Under the pieces are notes generated by a model. That model had not been told where the DNA came from and did no database searches. It saw only the letters and a list, made by a program, of their open reading frames with translations. From the NCBI GenBank assembly GCA_022749755.1, contig CM040441.1:10851475-10915474 (forward strand): DNA of 64,000 nucleotides. The letters run 5' to 3'. This document shows, one piece after another, positions 23,401 through 34,857 of the stretch (positions within the stretch are counted from its first letter, which is position 1; every line of letters starts with the position of its first letter). Both the position numbers and the translations under genes were made by a program. This DNA comes from Azadirachta indica. Taxonomy: Eukaryota > Streptophyta > Magnoliopsida > Sapindales > Meliaceae.

Positions 23401-24164
23401 TTCAACTTTGGAGAAAAAAGATCATTGCTAGGTGAAGTAGGTGGCACAATCAATCAGGTCTGTTTTTTGTTTACAGCGTGATGAAATTATTTTTTGGGAT
23501 TTTTGGGGTCCTTAATAGTGAAAGTTTTGATCTTTATTTGGTTGTTTGATTGATCATGTCAAAATGATATGTGAAAATGTATGTGTCGGTTGTGTTGGTA
23601 TTAGAAATGTAACATGCTTTTCTTTTTCTCTTCTTTTGATTATCATATTTGTTTATTATTATTTTAAAAGTTTGGTAGTCGGTGGAGTTGATTAATAGAG
23701 AACTATCAGCTTTCTGTGGCATCTTCTTCCCCTCTGTTTTCTGGGGAGTTGAATGTGGTTCTAATTTTGCTTTCTTATTTTTCTTGTATTCTGTTTTCTC
23801 TCTCCATTCTTGGTTTGGCACCTTTAACCCCATAGCATTTTGTTTCATCTTGCCATGATTAACTCTGTTGATTCCTTTAGGATCTGAATAAAATAGTATG
23901 TTATGTTAATGTTACCCAGTTCTGGGTATGTATTCTGGCTGAAACTTGTTGATTTTAGGCGTCAATTTTCTGTGTGAAATCCAGGTTTGTACTTATTGTC
24001 TGTTAACAGGAACTTTTTAATTATTTAAGCTCAAACTATTCTTTTTTTTTTTGTTTAATTTCTCTTTCTTTGTCTTCTAATTTTAGTGTACATTTCTGGC
24101 TTCATACCATCTTTGCCAATTACATTTCGCTTTCTTTGTTACAGGGAAATTGGCGTATACAGAA

Positions 24165-26747
24165 ATGGCATCTGATCTTAACAAAACTCTATCAAAGACA
24201 TATGCTGGTTTGGAATTGTGGGTTCTAATTGTGATTTGTCTGGTGGTGGTTTTTGTGGTTATCCTTGGAGTATCCTTATGGCTTACTTTTAGAAAGAAAT
24301 CAAGAAAAGCTAATGACATGCTTCCTGTGAGCCATTTCCCCATTGTTTCAGAGGAAATTAAAGAGATAAGAGTTGATCAAGCTTCAGCCAACAATTATGG
24401 TGATTTCTTGAATGATAATGATAAACTCAACGAGGGAGAAACTGAGAAGATATTGATTCCCCAAGTAGAGAACGGGGATGACATTGTTCAATCAGGATTG
24501 TTTAATAATTTAGAGAAAGATGTTGTAGGGTCTCAGTTGGGTGAAGAAGGGGCAAGCGGAAAGGCGTCTGCTTTTAGGCCATCTTCACATCCTTTGACTG
24601 CACCATCGCCTCTGTCCGGCCTGCCTGAATTTTCGCACCTCGGCTGGGGTCATTGGTTCACCTTGAGAGACCTACAACTTGCAACCAATCAGTTTTCAAA
24701 GGATAATATTATTGGTGATGGAGGATACGGAGTGGTTTATCGTGGCCAATTGATCAATGGGACTGCTGTTGCAGTTAAGAAGCTCCTCAATAATCCGTAA
24801 GTTGCATATGAGGTTACAACGTTTTTACTCTTTTCTTTATTCCTATTAACCATCAGTTACTTGTGGTTTGTTATTGATTATTTAGACTGATTTTCTTATA
24901 GAGGACAAGCTGATAAGGATTTTAGGGTTGAAGTTGAGGCTATTGGGCATGTGCGGCATAAAAACTTAGTTCGACTTCTGGGATACTGCATCGAAGGAAC
25001 CCAGAGGTACAGCTTCCATTTGTGCTCTCTCATTAATTTGCAAACTTTGGTAGATTTCCTTCACCTAGCTTTCTTGAAGGCTGACCTAATGGATAACAAT
25101 CAAAGAGTTGGCATAGCTGTATTTGTGTTTTTGTTATCTATTGTTTAATTAAAATGGGTGGTCAAAATTTTCCTGGGCCTAGTTGATATGGCATGTGTTC
25201 ATTCCTTTGCCTTTCTGCTGGAAAAATTTCAGGTTATTGGTATACGAGTATGTCAATAATGGCAATCTAGAACAATGGTTACGTGGAGATATGCGTGATC
25301 GTGGATATCTTACTTGGGAGGCTCGCATTAAAATTCTCCTTGGTACTGCTAAGGCGTAAGTCTGCTCATCCCAAATTTTTTTTTTCCTCATTACTCCATC
25401 CATAACTTAAGCTGAGTTTAAACGTCTTGTTGTTGTCACTCTTGGTTTCTTGTTGCAGGCTGGCTTATCTCCATGAGGCCATTGAACCAAAGGTGGTGCA
25501 CAGAGACATAAAGTCAAGCAACATATTGATTGATGAGAACTTTGATGCTAAGATATCTGATTTTGGTCTGGCCAAACTACTTGGTGCCGGAAAAAGTCAT
25601 ATTACAACTAGAGTAATGGGAACCTTTGGGTGAGTTTTCTTTTTCTCCCTTACCTGTAGTTGCCTTACAACTCCAACATTGCCTCTGTTACTATGGTTGA
25701 TTGTTTTGTTGTTAGCTGCTAAAAAATTCTTGGTGGGAAAATAATCATTGTTTTTCCTTTATTTCTTGAATGATTCTTCAGTTATGTTGCCCCAGAATAT
25801 GCCAATTCTGGCCTTTTGAACGAGAAGAGTGATGTTTATAGTTTTGGTGTTGTGCTCTTAGAAGCAATTACTGGAAGGTATCCAATTGATTATGGTCGTC
25901 CTCAATGTGAGGTATGCAACAAACATCACTTTTTCCAAATGAGTATTGAAATTCTGTAGCACTAAATACATTGCAGTTGTTGCTGAGTCATTTTTGATAC
26001 ATTTCTTGTTATATCAACTTTTAGACTCTATTTAAAAAGAAAAAGAAAAAGCTAGCATGAGTTTGAAATTTTAAACTTATAGTTCAATTGTATACAAAGG
26101 TATGCACATGAAGATCATTTGGGAGTTCTCTGTAGCTCCATCTATTGTCATCATGCAGTTTTTCTTTCATGTTATTTAATTATTATCTTCGTCCTCACTG
26201 AACTTAAGGGCACAGCACAAATGCGTTGACACAATTCTATTGGGGTTTTTCAGGTTAATATGGTTGAGTGGTTGAAGATGATGGTTCAACTCAGGCGGTC
26301 AGAAGATGTGGTAGACCCAAACATTGAGACTAGACCATCAACAAGTGCCCTTAAACGAGCTCTGTTAACAGCTTTGAGATGTGTTGATCCAGATGCTGAC
26401 AAAAGACCAAAGATGAGTCAAGTGGTTCGCATGCTTGAATCCGAGGAATATCCTGTTCCGCGAGAGGTTTGATTCTGTCCATTTTCTTGTCTAATACAAT
26501 ACCCTACATAGACCAGAGAAATAATCTGATATTAAGATGTGCAACTTTTTACCTAAGATTTTAAGTTGAGAAGAAGAATATAGAAACAGACAGTTCATAT
26601 CTATCCTGGTTGGAATATTAGGATCGAAGACGCCGAAGGAATCAAACAGGGGTCACAGAGGCTGAGTCTCAGCGAGAGAGCTGCAACACTGACAAGAATG
26701 AAAATCCAGAGTCAAGATTGAATACCAGAAAAAGCCAGCAGGCATAG
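24165..26747 (+). CDS. Membrane-anchored receptor-like Ser/Thr kinase (At3g17420/GPK1-like)
   Basis: Seven exons: 24165-24796, 24902-25006, 25233-25355, 25459-25629, 25782-25911, 26254-26466 and 26622-26747, all in phase, giving 499 residues. There is no large ectodomain. A short N-terminus is followed by one membrane segment ([20 protein letters not shown], about residues 20-45), a roughly 120-residue acidic linker and a complete kinase domain. Its motifs are a Gly-loop ([12 protein letters not shown]), VAVKKLL with the ATP lysine, the catalytic loop [30 protein letters not shown] and [15 protein letters not shown]. The tail is basic and polar. All catalytic residues are present, so an active kinase is expected. 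The start is the first ATG after a 5' UTR splice acceptor. It is the family of At3g17420 and At5g18500; ligand and pathway are unknown. It converges with the PTI1-like kinase. Confidence 0.93.
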
Positions 26748-27840
26748 ATGTTGGCCCAAGTCATTTGTAGAATTCGCATATAAATGCAATGTTATTTCTT
26801 GCATTCTTTCAACCTTCCAAAGTCTTGGGACAACCAGCCAGATAATGAAGGAATTGAGCTGTTTGATTGAGGGAAGTCAAATAGTCCATTTGGTTTCTGA
26901 TATCTGCATGCTGAAGAGAAAATGAGTTGTATCTGAAAGTTGCGTTACTCTTAGGACTTTGCTAATGGGTAGTAGTTTTACACTGTACAGTTTTTTTGTG
27001 GGACTCTTTTCTTAAATATATTTAAAGAAAAAGAAAAAAGAAGAAGTTACTTTTGGTTTTTAGGTTCTTATTTCCTAGTGAGTGATGTTTGCTAAATTGC
27101 CCTAGTGGCTAGAATAGAAGATAATCAAAAATTTTATTTCTGAGTTTGCATGTTTATCCACTTGTCTGTTTTGCACCTTGACCTCCATAGCCCCTATATT
27201 CACAGAGAGCCGTCTTCTGCGTAGGTTTGATTTGGCTTCTTTCCTGGGTGTAAGAGTTTCTGCTAAAAGCTTTTTAATTTTTTCATATTGCTTGAATATA
27301 TTATTATTATTATTATTGTTAATAATAACAATTCTACTAGTATGGAATCTACTTAAATAGGTATGACAACAAAAAAACATAAGTTTAGTTCTTGGGTTTA
27401 GCACATGTTGGATTTGGCTTGGTGGCATTGTATTATCAACATTGTCTTTCAGACAAAGCATTGCCTGTACTAATAACGTGCTGAAATAAAGAAGCAAGCC
27501 AGTCATTTGACATAGAAAATCCCTCTCATTTTCTGCATGCGCCTTCCAAGGCTACTGAGTACGTGCCATGAACTGTATTAAAGTCTCCCTCTCAATTATT
27601 CAACACAAACCATGAAGGTTAAAATACTACGCAACTAAGAATCTATAACAACCTAGAAGGATGAAGGAAGTTTATCTGTCACTTGCATAATTGAATATAT
27701 ATGAGAATTCAATGTAAATACAAAGGAAAATTCTGATAAACCTGAAAAAATATATCCTGTTTTCACTCATTTACATAAAACAAATTTTAATGGCAAATGA
27801 GTAACAAATATTTGGGAAGATTCACAAGTTTTGTGATGGT
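26748..27840. other. Tail-to-tail spacer between two kinase genes
   Basis: About 1.1 kb, AT-rich, expected to hold both 3' UTRs. There is a short TTA run near 27300-27316. Open frames at 27102-27506 have no family resemblance. Confidence 0.55.
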
Positions 27841-29646
27841 TCATTGAGGGGGTCCTGAACGAGCGTTCAGCAGAGGCTGGAGAGCTTTGACTACGATACT
27901 CATATTTGGTCGAAAATCAGCTTCGTATTGCACACATAAGGCAGCAACAGCAGCCATCTGTTTCCAGGACATTAAAATCGAGAATTGGTTAAAAATATTT
28001 GCAGAAAAGAGAAATATCCACTACAAAATAAGTATCAGAAAGGCAAACTTCAAAACGGTAACACTATTGAAGATTTTCATTGCTTAATAAATTCATCTTT
28101 GCTACCTTCGCAACTGCCTTGGGAGGGTACTTTCCATTTAGTTTAGCATCAACACACTGCTTCACCTTATCTTCACTGAGTTTTGGTGTTGCCTAAAACA
28201 ATTCAGTAATTATACAAGCATCAACTTGAATGAAAGCTTTGAAATATGACCTAACAATGTTTTGAAGATGATGAAGAAAGAAAATGAGATGAAGTTGGTA
28301 CCCATGTTACAAGGCTCTGCTGTCCACGTGGCAGAGTATGATCAACAGGCTTCCGCCCCGTTAAGAGTTCCAGCAGGACAACACCAAAGCTATAAACATC
28401 ACCCTTTGAACTCATTTGTCCTGTCATAGCGTATCTGCCATTGAAGGTCCGGATGTTAGGGAAAAGCATTTCTAGGTGCTTGATAAATAAATAAGTAAAA
28501 GGAAGACAATAGGCATAGTTAAGATTCAAAGTCTCCATGTAGTTCACAAATAATCTTGCCTTCTATTTATCTAACTTGTGATTGCACATGATGAAACATT
28601 ATGAATTTGAAGATTTAATATCTTTGGATACTAATAAAGAAAGATGAAAAGCTAAAACTTTGAACAGCATGAGATGAGCTTACTCTGGAGCATGATAACC
28701 AAAGGTTCCCAGCACACGTGTGGAATGAAGACGTGCTGCTGCATCTGGAGCTTGATTTGACAAATCAAAATCAGAAATCTTAGCAACATCATCATTGAAA
28801 AGTAGTACATTGCTGGACTTTATATTACGATGAATGATACAAGGCTCTGCCTTTTCATGTAGATATTCAAGTCCTCTTGCTGCTCCTACAGCAATCTTAA
28901 CTCTTTGTGCCCATGAGAGGACTGGACCCGGCTCTGCTCCTTTCACTCCCTTCTTTCCTATATACACAATCGAAAAATGTTAATTGCATTACCAAGGAGA
29001 GGAAAGAATAATCCTCAAAACAAGGAATCTATAATGTTCTTTACTAGCGTCACTACCTGAGGTTCAAAAACAAAGAAAAACTTACCATGAAGAATGTCAT
29101 GAAGAGATCCTTTAGAAGCATGCTCATAGGCAAGGATGCGAAGAGGGCCTTCAACACAGTAACCAATGAGCTCGACAACATTCTCATGTTTAAGTCTTGA
29201 TACCATGGAGACCTATTAAGTTACATGGAAACAATTTAATCTAAATCTGAAAGCAGCACACAGTACAGCGAAGTAGAAGAAATGAAGACAATGCATTATC
29301 AGAGTCTGAACCTGGGCTAGAAATTCTTGGTCCGGTTGCTTACTGGAATCCAACTTCTTGACAGCTGCAGCTTGCCCACTTTTTAGAACACCAAAATATA
29401 CTCTTCCATATGACCCCTCGCCAATTAAAGAACTTGAACCAAAATTATCTGTTTTCTCCTTCAGCTCATCTACTGGAATAGCAGGGACAGCTATAGGTTG
29501 GATATTTATGGTTTTTGTTTCTCTAGGCGGAGCTTCTTTCGCATAGTAACCTCCAGCATTATTTGCTGAGCTATTCGGCATATATGGCCCACTTTCAGAA
29601 GCTTTACGAAAAAATCATCTTCTTCACAACAGCCAAAGCAGCTCAT
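27841..29646 (-). CDS. PTI1-like receptor-like cytoplasmic kinase (At3g17410-like), with lesions
   Basis: Six minus-strand exons: 29312-29646, 29086-29212, 28684-28957, 28302-28434, 28106-28192 and 27841-27957; about 357 residues if one base is allowed for. RLCK-VIII family, known as downstream partners of OXI1/Pto-type kinases at the membrane. The start [11 protein letters not shown] (ATG 29646-29644) carries cysteines typical of S-acylation. Kinase motifs are [35 protein letters not shown] (family-typical DFD) and [14 protein letters not shown]. Two oddities. The HRD loop reads [10 protein letters not shown], codon AAT at 28824-28826 in place of Asp (about residue 199). The start frame also loses phase after codon 13, where six Ts stand where seven would keep MSCFGCC joined to the kinase frame. 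The internal ATG at 29581 would restore translation but drop the lipidation motif. It is either decaying, a pseudokinase or affected by a base-call error. Confidence 0.85.
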
Positions 29647-30681
29647 GATTGTTTCTCCTCAGAAAATGAAGCACTGGATTAGCCTAAGTATTGTTTTTAA
29701 CTGCATATAATGTATATAATGAAAATCAAATTGTGTAATTACCAAGTAATTACATTAAATAACAGTTTCAAAAATGCATCATCATCAACAAAGTTCACTT
29801 GCTCAAAACTTTTCAAACTCCAGAAAAGAGTTGCCAAACTGAATCAAAATTCAGAGCAATCTTTCCCTTTACTGAATCAAACCATTTTCAAATGCCAACC
29901 CGGGTTAGAAACTTTGTTCTATTTCTTCAGTTGTGTTCATGGAACACGAATCATGATTAAATTTAAATATTAAAAGAAAAAACCTCAAAATTTCATATAA
30001 TAAACCTTATTCTTACCTTTTTTCTTTTTTCATTGTGTGTCAAGCTAGTAGTTCATCAATCAAAAACAAGAAAGAAAATTTATCCAACAATTCTTCCATT
30101 TACGATCGTTATTCATATGAAACAGAAACCAGAGAATAATAAAACACAAAAAAACAAAAAAAAAAATCGTTGTTTTTATTCTATCATTGACTTGAGTTTC
30201 TTTCCTCTGCAAACAAACGAATACAACAAAAACGAAAAAAACCACATAAACAAATCATTAAAACAACAAAACAAGTGATAAAGACACGAGCAGAACCAGA
30301 AACTCAAAAACTTTTTGGAAGAAGAAAAGAGTACCGAAAATTCTAACCTCTGTTGATGAAGGAAGTTGTGATACACTGAAGTGCTGAGTCAGGTGCGCAG
30401 GGAAGGGTCAGATAGGCGCAGGATAGAAAGATGCCATGCATATAAGTTTCATAGATATTTTATATGAGAGTTAGGCTTGTCTATGTACTTGAATGCTTGA
30501 CTTGTGTTAGAAGATAAACCCGAAAATTACGGGTTTTATATTGTATTTATATTATATTGATTGCTCTAATAATAATTCTCTTTGAATTTCACAATGGTTT
30601 TTATTTATTTATTTATTATCGTTGACCTTTTTCTGTGAACGAAAGCATTTTAATCCTCTCACACTTTTTTGCACATCACCT

Positions 30682-30720
30682 GCCAATACCAATACCAATA
30701 CCAATACCAATGCCAATGCC
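30682..30720. promoter_or_regulatory. Array of six CCAAT boxes at 6-bp spacing
   Basis: CCAAT occurs at 30683, 30689, 30695, 30701, 30707 and 30713, exactly every 6 bp (CCAATA/CCAATG units). It lies about 1 kb upstream of the PTI1-like start codon and about 260-330 bp upstream of the inferred 5' UTR exon. It may simply be a hexanucleotide microsatellite; NF-Y binding is an inference. Confidence 0.6.
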
Positions 30721-31991
30721 ATTTCCATTTGTGTTGGTTTATATTATTCTTCTTCCGCCCTTGGGCGGCTGGGATGGGGATGGTTGCTTCGTGCTCAGTC
30801 ACTGATTTTTTAATGCAAAATAACAGATTTGTGTAATTTTAGAAGACAGTTTAATTCTTGTTCATTGTAAATTTAATTTTTTAGTGATAAATATTTTGTT
30901 TTATGTCTCGTCCTCCGTCTGGTAAATGAGCAGAGCTCGTGCCTGAGTGTGGTGGTTTTGGATCCAGACAGAGAAAGAGGAAGAAAATGGAAAAGCAGAA
31001 AGAAAAGAAGCAAAAACAGAATAAAAGTAAATGATTGAAGCTGGTTGGCACTTGGCAATTAACAACAGTGATGAGAGGGAGGAAGAAGAAAAGGGCAGTG
31101 ATTGATTCATTCGTATTACTTACTCAAAAAGAGAGTATCCTTTTGCTGGAATTAGCTGTCATTGAATCCCCACCTGGATTGCACTTATCACAAACAACAA
31201 ATTTCTTATTTCTTTCCTAACTACCTATAAATAAATAATAATTAACTTAGTCTAACTACGTAAAAAATATTTATTTTTTATCCTAAATGAGAGCATTTCC
31301 TTTTTCCCCCTATGCAAAATCTTTGACTTGTCGTGTTTTTGTATAAATTTCCTTTTGTTTTAACTTTCACGTCTTGTCCACGTGCGCATGAAGTCATTTT
31401 ACTGGGCCTGACTTTACCCATTTGAATAGAAATTCTCTCCGTATCCAATTCTTGCTGGGCTGGGCCTTGATGCCCATAACCAACATCAGTTACCCCATTA
31501 TATTTCTTACTAAACCCGAACCTGAAAAATATTACATATAACAAATAAAACTATTTAATACACCGGTCCACCACCACCAAGTTATGCCGAATGAGACAAA
31601 TAAATTAAAATTACAAACATATCATTTTACACTCCAAAAAAAAAAAGAAAAGAAAAGAAAAAGAAAATAATCTTCTAATGATTGAATTGATTAATTCTTC
31701 TGTTTCCAATTTGGGTACAATTGATTAGGTTTTCAATTAAATATTGTTTTTATTTGTAAATTTCATATTTGTTTTGTGCAAGTGTTACTATAGGTAAAGC
31801 CTATATAAATGATTCCTTAAACTATGATTCAAAATAATAATGAAAATCTTGATCTTCAAACCTAAAAGTCAATAAGGCAATTAGTAGCATATAACCTAGC
31901 CAAGGTCAATACAACTGGGGAATCTAATCTTAAAAAATGTTTGATTTTTTTATTTTTTTTAAAAAAAAGATATTTGAATTGACATTTAACA

Positions 31992-31998
31992 CCCCCCC

Positions 31999-32029
<31 letters not shown>

Positions 32030-32031
32030 AA
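31992..32031. repeat. C28-A12 homopolymer block
   Basis: An uninterrupted run of 28 C (31992-32019) is followed directly by 12 A. The C run could form an i-motif, and the opposite strand a G-quadruplex. A run this long is also a known weak point for sequencing and assembly. Confidence 0.9.
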
Positions 32032-32896
32032 CTATGAAATTATAATAAATTATTTGGATTGACCCAAAACAAATCTAAGAAGACCAATATGGCCCCCAAA
32101 TGCCCATGTATTGTTGTAATTCTTAAATGCTGATAAGAAAAAATCAACTTCTCCGTTGCCCATTCAATTTCAAAAATTCAAGCGGCCCAAGTTGCTTTGA
32201 GGGCATACATTCACATGATTAACTCTAATTCATGACTAATTTTAATACTGGTATTGAAATCTATTTAAATTAATTAATTTTGAATATACCTAAAGGAAAA
32301 GACAATCACATTTGCTTTTTCATAAAGGTGATGATGCAAGAGTTCGGCAATAAGTGAAGAAAATATATATATATTTTTAAATATCTCAAATAAATAACCA
32401 AATTCAATTCATCCCCATATCATTGTTGCAAGTTAACATACCTTTTTTTTTTTTTTTTTAATGGGAACAATTAATATAGGTGTTCTTTGCTTTATGATAT
32501 ATATAATTTGTTTAACAATTTTGTGACCTAAATTAGGATTAAAGTTTTTCATCGATAGAATCTATTAAAGACAAAATTACTTTTATTTAAAGGTATTTTA
32601 TTAAAAAATTTATATCAATACCGCCCTTTTTTTAATTCTTACGCTGTACGTTTAATTAGCTTCAGAATTTTAAATTTAGTATTTGAGTTTCATGTTGACC
32701 TTGACTACATGTATATATGTAATAGAGCCGTCAAATTAAATGCATTATTTTGGATCTTTTATTTATAAGAATGTTAGTGAAAAAATATTACTTATTGAAA
32801 AATTAATATTTACAGATCACTCACTTATTTAATAAATAACAATATATAATCATAGCATCTCGATTCCAAATCATACCCTAATTCATTTACAGCATT

Positions 32897-32920
32897 TTAT
32901 TATTATTATTATTATTATTT
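32897..32920. repeat. TTA trinucleotide microsatellite
   Basis: About seven TTA/ATT units in the spacer. Confidence 0.85.
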
Positions 32921-33290
32921 TGGGGAATTATCTTGATTTGAACAAACTCTTTAAGAAAAATAAAAGAGTGAAAGTTAATTTAGTTTAGGTCAAGTTCGTA
33001 GGGCGCAGCAATGTCATTATCTCGTGGCTTCTAGTTGACCTTATCATCCGTTTCCATGTGAAGTAGTGGAGACCAGTGTTTATTGGATCCTCAAATAAAT
33101 AAATTTTTATTAAAAACCAAAACCCAAAAGAAATGGAAAAAAAGAAAAAGAAAAAGAAAGAAGCTATAAATTAGTAGGACATTGCTGTTAATGTACAATT
33201 GGTCCATATTCCTCAACAGGCTCCATCCTTCCATACCATTCACATGAGCTGCCAACCATTTGGTCTGCAGGGACCATATATTAATATTTT

Positions 33291-33291
33291 G

Positions 33292-33325
<34 letters not shown>

Positions 33326-33331
33326 CACACA
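33291..33331. repeat. Compound TA/CA microsatellite
   Basis: About 14 TA units followed by GCACACACACACA. Confidence 0.88.
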
Positions 33332-34754
33332 GTGCTTCAAATCATTTCTATGTACCAAACCACCCCTCAAAAAAAAAAAAAAAAAGTTTTCTCTTGCCCT
33401 TTTTTAGGGTTTCTGACCTTTACTTTAGGGTTCTATTGTTTTACCCAGTTGGTCCCTTCTCTCCCAACCTTACCCAACACCAAGTGCATTTTACTAATTT
33501 ATTTATACATTTTTTTGTAAAATAACATCATTTATTTAAAACTGGTATTCTGCAATACTGTTTAGAGCTATATATACAACTTTATTTTGCTTGCTATATA
33601 GTATATGCAAAAAAAAAAAAAAAAGAGAAACAGTACTCCAAATATAATTTAAAACTCTAACGACGCTGTATATATATCGAATTTTTATCTTAAAAATACT
33701 GAAATTGATCTGTATTTATAAACTAGTTATGAAGTCGAAAGATCTCCTAACTACTACTCATTATTTACGGTATTAGTTATCTGTTTTTTTATTTATTTTT
33801 AGAAGAAAACAACTTAAAACTGTGAAGTAAAACATTCATCATGGTTCATGGAGTCATATGACCCAAGTTTTTTCGTACCTACAAGCAATTTGTAGGGTCC
33901 ATAAATTAAGATAGAACTCAATTGGCTAAGTTTTTGAGGCATCTAGACTTTTTCTTTTACTATAAGGATATGTTCTTATCTTCTTCTATCCTTTTTCTGC
34001 TTTCCCCCCCTTCGCAAAATGGAATCACTAAATGAAATGTACCAACAAAAACCCCATTTCTTCTCTGTGGGTTTTGGTACAATTTTAACTCATTTTGGAA
34101 CCCCCACCTCGCCTGTCAATTACTACACTATTTTTTCTTTCCCTTTCAAGACAAACTTGTAAAAGTTGTTTTTCCCGCAACAATTGATTTCACCCATTTA
34201 TCCCAAACCACTGTCTACAAAAACTTACTGCATATATTGTTAACTTAATGAATCACATTCGATTCTGAAGACAGATTTTCTGACACATAGATTGGATGTA
34301 TACAGCTAATTGCTTTCGTTTAAGTGTAATCTTCTTGTAATATGTCATCTTTTGACCAAGAATCAAATCTCATCAAAATCTGATTTTACAATACCCTCGT
34401 TTGGTTCATCTTCTTGACTTTCACAGTGTCCATTAGTTTGGTTTAGGAATTTGTATAATCTTTCAGCTTTTGTTCTTCTGAACTGAATGATTTTTTTATT
34501 AATTAATGTTGGTAGTACAAGTTTAGCTGAAATTATTAAATGCTCTATACTGTATCCAGGAGCCAAACTTTGTCCCCACAGTAGTTTAGACTTGGTACCA
34601 AGAATGACAAAACCCACCTCATAATCAAGCAATTAAGAATGGTCATAATTCAGAAATGAGGGCTCCACTCAGTTGAATGGTCTCAATCTGCTTTGTCTAG
34701 ATTCCTCTCTGATTGGAGCTTTACCCACAGAAAAATTCAACAAAAAATTACCGC

Positions 34755-34857
34755 AATCATTTTCAGGTTATTTATATCATATATGTGCTTTTACATGCTG
34801 CTCAAGGAAAAGTCCACTTTAGTAGTTTGCTTCCTAATCATTTTCAGGTTATTTATA
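34755..34857. repeat. 22-bp exact direct repeat, 81 bp apart
   Basis: The same 22 bases (beginning AATCATTTTCAGG and ending TTATTTATA) occur at 34755-34776 and 34836-34857. No unit fills the gap, so this is a spaced pair rather than a tandem array. Confidence 0.8.

Larger units (their letters stand above)
17941..24164. other. Spacer between divergent translocator and GPK1-like kinase
   Basis: About 6.2 kb. Its left end holds the 5' UTR of the translocator, probably with an intron ending near 17960 and a donor near 18483. Its right end holds the kinase 5' UTR, with a likely exon ending near 23457 (CAATCAG/GTCTGT) and an acceptor at 24143. In between are AT-rich sequence and several microsatellites. 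The short open frames look like noise, and no gene or typed transposon is recognised. Confidence 0.5.

Noticed and set aside
27102..27506. 134-codon minus-strand open frame between the two kinases
   Set aside because: It contains an Asn run from a TTA microsatellite and has no family resemblance. It is probably chance.
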